Shown here piece after piece: positions 1 through 7,245 of a stretch of DNA of 16,751 bases (position 1 is the first letter of the stretch; every line of letters begins with the position of its first letter). Under the pieces are notes generated by a model, which did not search any database, was not told the DNA's origin, and saw only the letters and a program-made list of their open reading frames with translations. This DNA is from Candidatus Saccharibacteria bacterium UBA6209 (lineage in GTDB: Bacteria; Patescibacteriota; Saccharimonadia; Saccharimonadales; Saccharimonadaceae): NCBI GenBank assembly GCA_905370345.1, contig CAJPKE010000016.1, forward strand, positions 1 to 16,751. Direction: 5' to 3'. A program made the position numbers and the translations under genes.

Positions 1-143
1 ACCCTAGACTCATCAATATATATCACATCCTGCGGCGATACGTCCGAATAGGTGTCGAGTGTGTATAGCGCTTCAGGAGACATTGTCTCGGCTGTAACTT
101 GTCGTAATCTATCAGGCACTCCATTATTATATTCTTCAAACAT
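1..143 (-). CDS. Partial unknown protein (N-terminal ~47 residues only)
   Basis: This gene runs off the left edge, so only its start is visible. It begins with ATG at 143 on the minus strand. A strong Shine-Dalgarno site (AGGAGG) lies about 7 bases upstream, which fixes the start with good confidence. The visible part begins MFEEYNNGVPDRLRQ and is acidic and hydrophilic, with no signal peptide or membrane segment. It lies 23 bases after the stop of the CNNM-type transporter gene on the same strand, with no terminator between them, so the two are probably co-transcribed. I do not recognise the family. The reading frame and start are well supported; the function is unknown. Confidence 0.7.
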   Translation of the reverse strand, partial: MFEEYNNGVPDRLRQVTAETMSPEALYTLDTYSDVSPQDVIYIDESR

Positions 144-166
144 TTTATGACCTCCTCAATTTAATC

Positions 167-1120
167 TTATTCCTCGTCATACTCATCTTCAATCTCTTGG
201 TCCAGAATCTCTTCAATCACGTCTTCTAGCGTAATAATTCCCAGCTCCGCCTCATCGTCCATCACCACAAACAAATGATTGTGCGTTTGAATGAATCGAC
301 TTAAGACTGTATCCAGGCGCGACCTCTTGTCAATATCATAAATTTTATCGCGGTACAATTGGCTAATTGGCAACGGCAAATCTCGTCCAACGACATCCTT
401 CACGTATAAGACTCCGACCAATTCCCCGCCAGATTGAACTGGAATTCGCGAATGTCCAGCGTGCTTTATTTGCGCCAAAAGCGTAGCATCTAACTCATCA
501 TCCAAATCCACGACAAAAACCTCGCTCATCGGCGTGACCAAATCGCCAGCCGTCTTTTTACTAAACTGCAACGCACCCGCTGCAATTCGGCTTTCGTCAT
601 AATCAACCGGACTGTCAGACCTGACGGCGTGCTCGTGAATAATCTCCTCCAGCTCCTGATGAGAATATAATTGCGGTGTTTCCTTACCCAGCCAGCGATT
701 CAATAGCTTTGACATCGGCTGAGCAAGCGGCCAAAATAGCACGTAAATTACATCAAGTAGCCAAAAGAAATATCGCACAAATCGATATCCACGCTGCGAG
801 AAAATCGCCTGCGGCAAAATCTCGCCAAACATCGTGATGAGAAGTGTCGCAATCAGACCGCCAACCACGCCATTCGTCATATTTCCCAGCAAAATTGACA
901 TCGCGGTATTCACGCCGACATTGCCAAGCAAAATACAGAAAATCAGATAATAACCGTCTTTTCGGTATCGATACACTCGTGCCGCAATTTTGTCGCCCTG
1001 CCCGGCTTTTCGCTTTAGATCGTCTGGTCGCGCCATCATTAAGCCAATATTCAGACCGGAAAATAGCCCAGAAAGCGCCAATAGAACAGCCGCTGCCAGC
1101 CATAATAAAACATCAGACAT
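167..1120 (-). CDS. CNNM/DUF21 transmembrane protein with paired CBS domains (putative Mg2+/ion transporter)
   Basis: A 317-residue membrane protein of the CNNM (DUF21)-CBS family, whose members are linked to magnesium and other divalent cation export or homeostasis. Residues ~1-140 form the DUF21 membrane region, with hydrophobic segments near 5-30, 57-78, 85-105 and 115-135. They include the SGLFSGLNIGLM stretch (17-28) and GEILPQ (99-104). Residues ~185-305 form a CBS pair, with HSRIPV (223-228) in the first CBS and VVMDDEAELGIITLEDV (285-301) in the second. The tail is acidic, and the CorC/HlyC C-terminal domain found in many bacterial relatives is absent. AGAGG lies about 9 bases before the ATG. 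An extended -10 box at 1198-1206 would give a ~71-base leader that contains a short upstream frame (1113-1190). Family assignment is firm; the transported ion is inferred. Confidence 0.85.
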   Translation of the reverse strand: MSDVLLWLAAAVLLALSGLFSGLNIGLMMARPDDLKRKAGQGDKIAARVYRYRKDGYYLIFCILLGNVGVNTAMSILLGNMTNGVVGGLIATLLITMFGEILPQAIFSQRGYRFVRYFFWLLDVIYVLFWPLAQPMSKLLNRWLGKETPQLYSHQELEEIIHEHAVRSDSPVDYDESRIAAGALQFSKKTAGDLVTPMSEVFVVDLDDELDATLLAQIKHAGHSRIPVQSGGELVGVLYVKDVVGRDLPLPISQLYRDKIYDIDKRSRLDTVLSRFIQTHNHLFVVMDDEAELGIITLEDVIEEILDQEIEDEYDEE

Positions 1121-1190
1121 AATTATAACCTCTACTCTGAATCGTAGCTAAAAACATCCTGCCAGAAAATAACTCCAATAAAAAATCCAT
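1113..1190 (-). CDS. Possible 25-residue leaderless upstream ORF overlapping the CNNM gene start
   Basis: On the minus strand an ATG at 1190 lies 7 bases after the TATAAT of the predicted promoter, almost exactly where transcription would begin. It opens a 25-codon frame (MDFLLELFSG...) that ends in TGA at 1115-1113, just inside the CNNM coding region whose ATG is at 1120-1118. Other genes in this segment have the same ATG-next-to-promoter arrangement, so it may be translated as a leader peptide coupled to the transporter. The peptide resembles nothing I know. It could equally be an ordinary 5' UTR, since the CNNM gene has its own AGAGG site. Speculative. Confidence 0.3.
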   Translation of the reverse strand: MDFLLELFSGRMFLATIQSRGYNYV

Positions 1191-1197
1191 ATCCTTA

Positions 1198-1206
1198 ATT
1201 ATAGCA
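1198..1206 (-). promoter_or_regulatory. Extended -10 promoter for the CNNM operon
   Basis: Read on the minus strand this is TGC followed by TATAAT, an exact extended -10 element, in the short gap after the lysS stop. I see no convincing -35 at 17 bases. The predicted start point is about 1191, one base before the ATG of the short upstream frame and ~71 bases before the CNNM start. Confidence 0.6.
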
Positions 1207-1209
1207 AAA

Positions 1210-2712
1210 TTACAAGTTGACTTGCGGATAAATCGCCCGAGTTGTTTCATCAATTTCACTCTTAAGCTGTGGGAACGGAACGCCTTCACGCGCCGTAACA
1301 CCCTCGAAAATCCAGAATACTCGCTCAGAATAGCCCCAACCACAAGCCGGCGGCATTCCATATTCCAACATCTCGACGTAATCAATATCAAGCATCATCG
1401 CCTCCTCGTCACCAGCGTCACGCATTTGCTGCTGCTCAAGAAAACGATTTAGCTGGTCAATCGGATCATTCAACTCAGAGAATCCATTGCCCAATTCCGA
1501 ACCAGCGATCACCGGCTGAAAACGCTCCACCGTCTCTGGATTTTCCGGATTAGTCTTTGACAACGGACTAATGAACTTCGGTGTATTCACCAACCAAACC
1601 GGACCAGCAACATCTTTACGAATATTCTTCCATAATTTATCAATGCTGCGCGGAATAGAATCAGTTTTTTCAACTTCCAAATTGTTTTCTTTCAATTTAG
1701 CAGCAACTTCTTCAATTGTCGTGTTGTAAACATCGATTCCATAGTGCTTGCGAATAACTTCAGCGTAGTCCCAAACTTCCCATTCGCCACTCATATCGAC
1801 GTTGAATTTGCCCAATTGGAATTGCAGAGTACCAAAAGTCTTCTGAAGCACATCTTTATACATCGACTCCATAAAACGCATTCCCTGTTTCCAGTCCCAG
1901 TAAGCTGCGTACCACTCCATGGCGATATGCTCTGGTAAATGCTCGTCCGAGTAGTTTTCATTACGAAAACGCGGACCGAGGTCGTAAACTTTCTCAAATC
2001 CAGCACCAATCAATCGCTTCAATGGTAATTCGTGGCTAATTCGCAAATAAAACTGCTGATCGCCCAGCGCATCCATGTGCGTCACAAATGGGTTCGCGTC
2101 CGCACCGCCAGTGGTGTGCTCCAAAACAGGAACATTAATCTCGATGAACCCGTGACTATTCAAATAATCTCGCGTTGCCTGCCAAAACTTACTTCGACGA
2201 ATAAATCGCTCGCGAACTTCAGGATTGACATTCATATCAACATAACGCCGACGCAAGCGCTCTTCCTTATTCTCTAATTTTTCTGGCATTGGCCTCAACG
2301 ATTTAGTCAACAATCTAAGTTCGCGTACACCAACGGATTTTTCGCCCGTTTGTGTCGTGGTCATCACGCCCTTCGCCTCGATAAAATCGCCCGTGTCCAG
2401 CAATTTAAGCTGCTTCATTCCAAGCACACCGCGCGCAGCATCTAATTCCGCCACGTCATCACGCTGCAAGTAAAGTTGCACGTCGCCAGATTGATCACGC
2501 AACTTAATAAACGCCAATTTACCAAAACTGCGAATAGATGCCACACGACCCGCAACAACAACTTCCTTACCAGCTAGCTCGTCATACTTAGACAAAACCT
2601 CAGCGCAAGTATGAGTTCGTTCTGATTTTGCTGGATATGGTTCAACGTCTAATTGGCGTAATGTTTCCAGTTTTCGTAGTCGTTCGTTTCGATAATCTTG
2701 TAATGTGGCCAT
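1210..2712 (-). CDS. lysS: Lysyl-tRNA synthetase, class II
   Basis: A 500-residue cytoplasmic enzyme that charges tRNA-Lys with lysine. Residues ~50-135 form the OB-fold anticodon-binding domain (VVVAGRVASIRSFGKLAFI). The class II catalytic core follows, with motif 2 GPRFRNE at 246-252 and the LysRS-typical stretches GFSELNDPIDQ (410-420) and LEYGMPP (449-455). Motif 3 is unusual: most bacterial LysRS read GGLGIGIDR here, but this one reads ACGWGYSER (456-464), keeping the key arginine. Length is normal for the family. Its start lies 46 bases after the greA stop. The -10 box TGC-TATAAT is only 10 bases before the ATG and there is no Shine-Dalgarno site, so the mRNA is probably near-leaderless. 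Identification is secure. Confidence 0.97.
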   Translation of the reverse strand: MATLQDYRNERLRKLETLRQLDVEPYPAKSERTHTCAEVLSKYDELAGKEVVVAGRVASIRSFGKLAFIKLRDQSGDVQLYLQRDDVAELDAARGVLGMKQLKLLDTGDFIEAKGVMTTTQTGEKSVGVRELRLLTKSLRPMPEKLENKEERLRRRYVDMNVNPEVRERFIRRSKFWQATRDYLNSHGFIEINVPVLEHTTGGADANPFVTHMDALGDQQFYLRISHELPLKRLIGAGFEKVYDLGPRFRNENYSDEHLPEHIAMEWYAAYWDWKQGMRFMESMYKDVLQKTFGTLQFQLGKFNVDMSGEWEVWDYAEVIRKHYGIDVYNTTIEEVAAKLKENNLEVEKTDSIPRSIDKLWKNIRKDVAGPVWLVNTPKFISPLSKTNPENPETVERFQPVIAGSELGNGFSELNDPIDQLNRFLEQQQMRDAGDEEAMMLDIDYVEMLEYGMPPACGWGYSERVFWIFEGVTAREGVPFPQLKSEIDETTRAIYPQVNL

Positions 2713-2722
2713 AACAGGGATA

Positions 2723-2731
2723 ATTATAGCA
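2723..2731 (-). promoter_or_regulatory. Extended -10 promoter for lysS (near-leaderless)
   Basis: The minus strand reads TGC-TATAAT, ending 10 bases before the lysS ATG. With normal spacing, transcription would start about 2716 and leave a leader of roughly 4 bases. A second TATAAT (2733-2738) lies just upstream without the TGn extension. No good -35 is seen. Confidence 0.6.
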
Positions 2732-2758
2732 CATTATACGCGGTAAATCCCGCCAGAC

Positions 2759-3214
2759 TTAAGATATCGACTTAATAATGTAAGTAATTTCAGCTTTTGG
2801 CGTTTTAATCGTCACTTCGTCACCGATTTTCTTACCAATCAATTCTTTACCAATTGGCGACTGATCTGAGATTCGTCCAGCCAATGGATCAGCCTCAACT
2901 GGTCCAACCACCGTGTAAGATACGGTTCTTTCTGGGCATTGCAATTCAACTGTACTACCCAAGCCAACACTTGAGCTGCCGCTGGATTTAATAATTTCGG
3001 CGTTCTGCAGAATATCTTCAATTTCCAAAATTCGCGTTTCCACCAAGCCTTGCTCTTCGCGTGCAGCGTCATATTCTGCGTTTTCGCTCAAGTCGCCAAA
3101 GTCTCGCGCTGCTGCAATTTTTTCAGCAATTTCGCCGCGTCGCCCCTTCAATTCTGCCAATTCTTTTTCTAAATCAGCTTTACCAGATTCTGTAATTTGA
3201 TAAGTTTTTTTCAT
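2759..3214 (-). CDS. greA: Transcription elongation factor GreA
   Basis: A 151-residue factor that enters the RNA polymerase secondary channel and triggers cleavage of backtracked transcripts. The N-terminal coiled coil (residues ~8-75) carries the family signature: the ELAELKGRRGEIAEKIAAARDFGDLSENAEYDAA region, with its acidic tip at GDLSENAEYD. The C-terminal FKBP-like domain follows, with DPLAGRISDQSPIGKELIGKK near 107-127. Length is close to the usual ~158. The start is fixed by a strong GAGGAGGAG site 5-6 bases before the ATG. It has its own promoter (3307-3335) and an ~86-base leader. lysS lies downstream on the same strand with its own promoter in the 46-base gap. Secure. Confidence 0.97.
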   Translation of the reverse strand: MKKTYQITESGKADLEKELAELKGRRGEIAEKIAAARDFGDLSENAEYDAAREEQGLVETRILEIEDILQNAEIIKSSGSSSVGLGSTVELQCPERTVSYTVVGPVEADPLAGRISDQSPIGKELIGKKIGDEVTIKTPKAEITYIIKSIS

Positions 3215-3261
3215 AAAAATCTCCTCCTCTACTGTATGTAGTGGTATTAGCCCTACGATCT

Positions 3262-3277
3262 ACACTAAATATAGTGT
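3262..3277. repeat. Short inverted repeat in the greA leader
   Basis: ACACTA-AATA-TAGTGT is a perfect 6-bp inverted repeat in the predicted greA 5' leader. It could form a weak AT-rich hairpin or be an operator. It is not a terminator for the minus-strand genes, because no U-run follows it on that strand. Confidence 0.3.
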
Positions 3278-3306
3278 TTTTAGTTAGTCTTGATTAAGTC
3301 TATCTG

Positions 3307-3335
3307 AGTATATCAATCGCTATTTGTTATGTCAA
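3307..3335 (-). promoter_or_regulatory. Strong sigma70-type promoter for greA
   Basis: On the minus strand: TTGACA (3335-3330), a 17-base spacer, then TATACT (3312-3307) preceded by TGA, so both a perfect -35 and an extended -10. Predicted start is about 3300, giving an ~86-base leader. The promoter sits just downstream of the proS stop codon and makes greA independent of the frr-proS operon. Confidence 0.75.
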
Positions 3336-3346
3336 TATAGACAGCT

Positions 3347-4594
3347 CTAACGACTCAAGCAAAAATCCATCAATTGCTGATAATCCATTTTTCGCGTTTC
3401 GCCAGTTGCTCGTTCCGTCAATTCAAACAAGCCATCACCGTCAATCGCTCGATCACCAATCGTTATGCGCCACGGTAATCCCATCAATTCAGCATCAGCA
3501 AATTTCACGCCTGGACGCTCGTCGCGATCATCAAGTAGCGCATCGACGCCGTTATTAGCCAGCTCGCCATAAAACTTGCCTGCTAGTTCCTGACCCTTTT
3601 CACCAATTGCAACAATATGAACCTTAAACGGCGCAACATTTTCTGACCAAACCAAACCTTTATCGTCAGCGAACTTCTCAACAATCACGCCCATAACTCG
3701 CGTAATTCCAATGCCATAACTTCCCATATAAGCGTATTGTTCTTTACCTTCGGCGTCAGTAAATACCAACTTCATTTCTTCGGATTTCTGCGTTCCGAAA
3801 TTAAAGATATTGCCAACTTCGGCAGTTTTTACCTTTTCCAACTCACTACGATCGACGCCGAGCTCCTCAATTGCCTCGTCCAAAACTTCCTCATTAACAG
3901 CGATATTTTTGCCACGATGCAAATAAATATAATCTTCACCAGCATCGCAAATCGTCTGAAACTCATGGCTAAACTTCGTAAAAGCGCCGCCAGAAGCAAA
4001 CGTTACATACGTTTCATCGCCAATCCCAAATCGGTCATAACAACGCTTATATGCCTCAATGACTGAATTGTAATAACTATCCAAACTCTCTTTACTGTCG
4101 TGAATCGAATACATATCCTTCATCACAAATTCACGACCACGCATAATTCCACTCTTAGCGCGAAGTTCATTTCGCAATTTGTTCTGGAATTGATAAACGC
4201 TAATTGGCAAATCTTTGTAGCTCTTTAAGTAATTACGAAGAAGATCAACAATCGGCTCCTCATGCGTCCAACCAAAACCAATATCCGTACCATCCTGCAG
4301 CTTAGACTTAAACCAAACGTCGACCAATTCATCACTCCAGCGACCAGTTTCTTCCCATAAATCCTTACGCTGCAAAGTACTCATTACCAATTCCTGGCTA
4401 TTAACCTTGTCCATTTCCTCGCGAACAATTTGCTTAATATTCTCAAGAACCCTTAACCCAAGCGGCAAAAACGAATACACGCCCGCCATCGTTTTATGCA
4501 CGTAGCCAGCACGAATCAAAAGCTGAGCATTTCGCGCAACCTCGCCAGCTGGCGCCTGTTTCAAAGTTCTAGTAAAAAGTTGTGTCATTCGCAT
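3347..4594 (-). CDS. proS: Prolyl-tRNA synthetase, short form lacking the INS editing domain
   Basis: A 415-residue class II synthetase that attaches proline to tRNA-Pro. Visible features include the N-terminal TRTLKQAP start, WTHEEP (109-114), motif 2 around LRNELRAKSGIMRGREFVMKDMYS (143-163), and motif 3 GSYGIGITRVMG (291-302). The anticodon-binding domain covers ~324-415 (VHIVAIGEKGQELA, then DDRDERPGVKFADAELMGLPWRI). Typical bacterial ProRS is ~570 residues with a ~180-residue INS editing domain between motifs 2 and 3. Here only ~130 residues separate the motifs, so the enzyme is predicted to lack cis-editing of Ala-tRNA-Pro, as in alphaproteobacterial short forms. AAGGAG lies 6 bases before the chosen ATG; a second ATG two codons later is possible. 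It is the last gene of the frr operon, 11 bases after the CPBP gene. Confidence 0.96.
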   Translation of the reverse strand: MRMTQLFTRTLKQAPAGEVARNAQLLIRAGYVHKTMAGVYSFLPLGLRVLENIKQIVREEMDKVNSQELVMSTLQRKDLWEETGRWSDELVDVWFKSKLQDGTDIGFGWTHEEPIVDLLRNYLKSYKDLPISVYQFQNKLRNELRAKSGIMRGREFVMKDMYSIHDSKESLDSYYNSVIEAYKRCYDRFGIGDETYVTFASGGAFTKFSHEFQTICDAGEDYIYLHRGKNIAVNEEVLDEAIEELGVDRSELEKVKTAEVGNIFNFGTQKSEEMKLVFTDAEGKEQYAYMGSYGIGITRVMGVIVEKFADDKGLVWSENVAPFKVHIVAIGEKGQELAGKFYGELANNGVDALLDDRDERPGVKFADAELMGLPWRITIGDRAIDGDGLFELTERATGETRKMDYQQLMDFCLSR

Positions 4595-4605
4595 ATTTTT
4601 CTCCT

Positions 4606-5412
4606 TTACATAAATATAAATGGTAATAACGATTCCGCCTGATTAATTGCGCCCGTATTGATAAACAAGAAATAAAAAGCTATTCCATTTTTCATCATAT
4701 GCATCATAATAGGCACCCAAATTGCGCCAGTATATTCCCTAGTTGCGCACATAACCAGGCTTAAAGTAAATGTATCAACTGCCACCGCCCATTGCAATGG
4801 TGAATCTGGACCAACCCAAAGATGTGCCGCGCCAAACGCTATGCTTGTTACGATAATTGATAGCCAAATCGAGAAAGAATTGCGTAGCTTGCCGTAAAGA
4901 TATCCGCGATACAAAAGTTCCTCAACAATCGGCGCCAGCACCACCAGCACAACAAACGCCATGATAAATTGCCAATGAGTCGCTAGCATGCTCTGGCTAA
5001 ACGGTATGACCTGCTTTTGCTGTATATCCACCGAGAAAACACCACTGGCGATGCTCATCGCAACCATTGTTAGTAAAAAGTAAGCTACGAAAGCAAACGG
5101 AGAAATGAATATTTCCAAAAACGTTGGCCAGTCATTCACGCCCAAATTGCTTAAAGTTGTTCGGCGCTTCTTAACCAAAAACGGCACAGAAATCACGACA
5201 ATTAGCGACAAAATATATACGACAACCGAAAACACCGTGTTAAAAATAACTGGATTCACAGAATTGAGCGGTACACCAGTTTTTATCAAAGCGCTGACCG
5301 CCAATGAAGTAACAACTTCCACCGCCAAAAATACGCCATAAACCCAAGCTGGGAGCGCCAAAATCAGCCACCATTTGCGATTTTTTAATTTCTTAGAAGA
5401 GTTTTCCAACAT
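4606..5412 (-). CDS. CPBP-family intramembrane glutamic protease
   Basis: A 268-residue polytopic membrane protein with about seven or eight hydrophobic segments (near 14-42, 53-80, 100-125, 147-162, 181-196, 206-222 and 243-252). It carries the CPBP (Abi/CAAX-like) protease motifs: EELLYRG (164-170) with the paired glutamates and arginine, the histidine of GAAHLW (H197), and HMMKN (238-242). Bacterial members act in prenyl-protein or peptide processing, bacteriocin self-protection, or unknown roles. The start overlaps the end of the site-2 protease gene by about 20 bases. ATG at 5412 was chosen, but a GTG at 5415 directly before it is equally possible, and only a weak GGTGA is seen upstream. 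Two unrelated intramembrane proteases encoded back to back suggests a shared membrane quality-control role (inference). Confidence 0.85.
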   Translation of the reverse strand: MLENSSKKLKNRKWWLILALPAWVYGVFLAVEVVTSLAVSALIKTGVPLNSVNPVIFNTVFSVVVYILSLIVVISVPFLVKKRRTTLSNLGVNDWPTFLEIFISPFAFVAYFLLTMVAMSIASGVFSVDIQQKQVIPFSQSMLATHWQFIMAFVVLVVLAPIVEELLYRGYLYGKLRNSFSIWLSIIVTSIAFGAAHLWVGPDSPLQWAVAVDTFTLSLVMCATREYTGAIWVPIMMHMMKNGIAFYFLFINTGAINQAESLLPFIFM

Positions 5413-6553
5413 CACTGATCGTCACCAAAATCGTTAATATTAATAAAATTAACATACCGGTTGCTTGAATATTTTCCTCGCGCTCTTTCGTCAGATCTTT
5501 CTTAAATAAGCGGAAAATTGTCATCGTGAACCAGCGACCGCCGTCAAGTGCTGGAATTGGTAAAATGTTCATCACTGCCAGCGTCAGCGAGATTAACGCC
5601 GCCACGAAAATAATTTGCGCAACTCCCGAGTTAACTACCGACGGAAACAGTACGCCCAGTATGCCGATTGGTCCTGCTACGCTCCCGCTGACAGAGGCCA
5701 AATCAGCTCGTGCAGATTCTTTTGATTCTGCAGAACCGAATATTTGTCCGATTGATCCGTGCACGGTTTTTACCAATAACACACCAACGCCTTTGACCGT
5801 TTCGTATGATAATTGCCCCGTAGTCGCCACGCCCATAATAGGTGCCGACCACGTGCTATACATTTTCTCCGTCTGTCCCGAAATAACACCCAGATATCCG
5901 CTTTCCTTCGCGGACTTTTCATCATTCAACTGGACGTCTATAGATGATTCTTTGCCGTCACGCCTATATTCAACCCTGACTTTCTTGCCAGAACTTTGCT
6001 TAGTTATAACTGGCAATTTTTCTGCCTCTGTAAGCGGCTGACCGTTTATTTTAATAAGTTCGTCATTAACCTTAAGTCCAATTTTATCCGCCGGAGAATT
6101 CGGTGTGATTTTCGCTATCGCCGCTGGCGAACGCCTAACCTCTGTATCAAACGGCAATTGAACTTGGTTCGACAGGATTTTCGGCATGCCAATTATCGCA
6201 AGAATCGTGAACAAAACAATCGCAGTTATCCAGTTCATCACGACGCCAGCCAGCAAGATTTTCGTCTTCACCCAAAACGTCGAACCGCCATAGGTACCCT
6301 CGCCTTTTGCGGAATCGTATTCACCTTTCAACCTAACAAATCCACCAAGCGGCAGCCAATTCAGACTAAACGTTACGTTTTCACCCAAGAAACTTCGCTT
6401 TACTTTCCATTTTTTTGCGGCAGGCGGAAATCCAACTCCAAATTCCTCAACCTTGACACCGTTTCTCTTGGCGACAATAGCATGACCTAATTCATGCAAA
6501 ACCACCAATAAAATGAGAACAAATAGCCCTAAAAGTACTCCCCAAATAATCAT
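5393..6553 (-). CDS. rseP: RseP-type site-2 zinc metalloprotease with one PDZ domain
   Basis: A 386-residue intramembrane metalloprotease of the S2P (M50B) family, which cleaves membrane-spanning substrates such as anti-sigma factors and leftover signal peptides. The first membrane helix carries the zinc motif HELGH (20-24). GVGFPP follows at 40-45. A single PDZ domain lies near 145-220 (ITPNSPADKIGLKVNDELIKINGQ). The second catalytic motif NILPIPALDGGRW lies at 329-341, with the LDG aspartate completing the zinc site. A final hydrophobic helix lies near 366-378. Its ATG shares the ATGA of the uppS stop, giving translational coupling, and it overlaps the CPBP gene downstream. rseP next to uppS and proS is a classical bacterial arrangement. 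The family is certain; the substrate is unknown. Confidence 0.93.
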   Translation of the reverse strand: MIIWGVLLGLFVLILLVVLHELGHAIVAKRNGVKVEEFGVGFPPAAKKWKVKRSFLGENVTFSLNWLPLGGFVRLKGEYDSAKGEGTYGGSTFWVKTKILLAGVVMNWITAIVLFTILAIIGMPKILSNQVQLPFDTEVRRSPAAIAKITPNSPADKIGLKVNDELIKINGQPLTEAEKLPVITKQSSGKKVRVEYRRDGKESSIDVQLNDEKSAKESGYLGVISGQTEKMYSTWSAPIMGVATTGQLSYETVKGVGVLLVKTVHGSIGQIFGSAESKESARADLASVSGSVAGPIGILGVLFPSVVNSGVAQIIFVAALISLTLAVMNILPIPALDGGRWFTMTIFRLFKKDLTKEREENIQATGMLILLILTILVTISDVGKLF

Positions 6554-7245
6554 TTTCCAAACCGCCTATTCCGATTAGCATATTCCTCTAAAATCACCGA
6601 CACATCATCAACTGTCATGTCTGGCCAATTCTTCTCAATAAACATCAATTCGCTGTACGCCGAGCGCCACAACATAAAGTTGCTAAGCCGCTGTTCACTA
6701 GAAGTTCTAACAATCAAATCGCACGGCGGCACCTCTGGCGCGTATATATTTTGAGCAATCAACTCGGGCGTAATTTCCTCAGCAGAAACTCCAGATTGAA
6801 CAATTTTTTTAACCGCATCAGCAATTTCCAAATGTCCGCCATAATTCAAGCATAAAACCAGTTCTCCATTTTTCAGATCGGCGGTTTTTTCCTCGGCCTC
6901 GTCAATCGCTTTAATCAATTGATCCGACAAGCCTTCCCTAGATCCAACAACTCTAAGCCTAACTTCATTTTCAATAAATATCGGAAGATCAGCCTTCAGT
7001 ATATTCAATAGCAATTTCATCAAATGTCGGACTTCTTCCTCTGACCGCTTCCAGTTTTCTGTACTAAAAACGTAAGCGCTCGCATATTTCACACCTCGAT
7101 GAAGAACTTCCAACGCCACGTCTTTTAGTGCGTTATAGCCCGCCAGATGTCCTTCATATGCAGGTAATCCATGTTGCTTTGCCCATCGCCGGTTTCCATC
7201 AACAATAAACCCGATATGTCGCGGCAAATTAGCATCTTCACTCAT
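6550..7245 (-). CDS. uppS: Isoprenyl transferase (undecaprenyl diphosphate synthase family)
   Basis: A 231-residue cis-prenyltransferase that condenses isopentenyl diphosphate onto farnesyl diphosphate to make the C55 lipid carrier for peptidoglycan and surface glycans. Signatures are FIVDGNRRWA (13-22, with catalytic D16), VFSTENWKRS (59-68), and the C-terminal region RTSSEQRLSNFMLW...AYSEL with its conserved R, S, N, W and E residues. The ATG at 7245 was chosen because GGAGGG lies 7 bases upstream. A seven-residue upstream extension to 7266 would include the ribosome binding site itself and is unlikely. The ATG overlaps the stop of the preceding nucleotidyltransferase-like gene by 8 bases (ATGAGTGA). 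The usual neighbours cdsA and dxr are missing. Secure. Confidence 0.96.
   Translation of the reverse strand: MSEDANLPRHIGFIVDGNRRWAKQHGLPAYEGHLAGYNALKDVALEVLHRGVKYASAYVFSTENWKRSEEEVRHLMKLLLNILKADLPIFIENEVRLRVVGSREGLSDQLIKAIDEAEEKTADLKNGELVLCLNYGGHLEIADAVKKIVQSGVSAEEITPELIAQNIYAPEVPPCDLIVRTSSEQRLSNFMLWRSAYSELMFIEKNWPDMTVDDVSVILEEYANRNRRFGK

Noticed and set aside
3262..3277. Inverted repeat in the greA leader as a terminator
   Set aside because: Only a 6-bp AT-rich stem with no U-run on the minus strand where transcripts run; kept only as a repeat.
5526..6490. Long open frames on the plus strand over the site-2 protease gene
   Set aside because: They are shadows of the reverse-strand protease gene, with no ribosome binding site and no recognisable domains.
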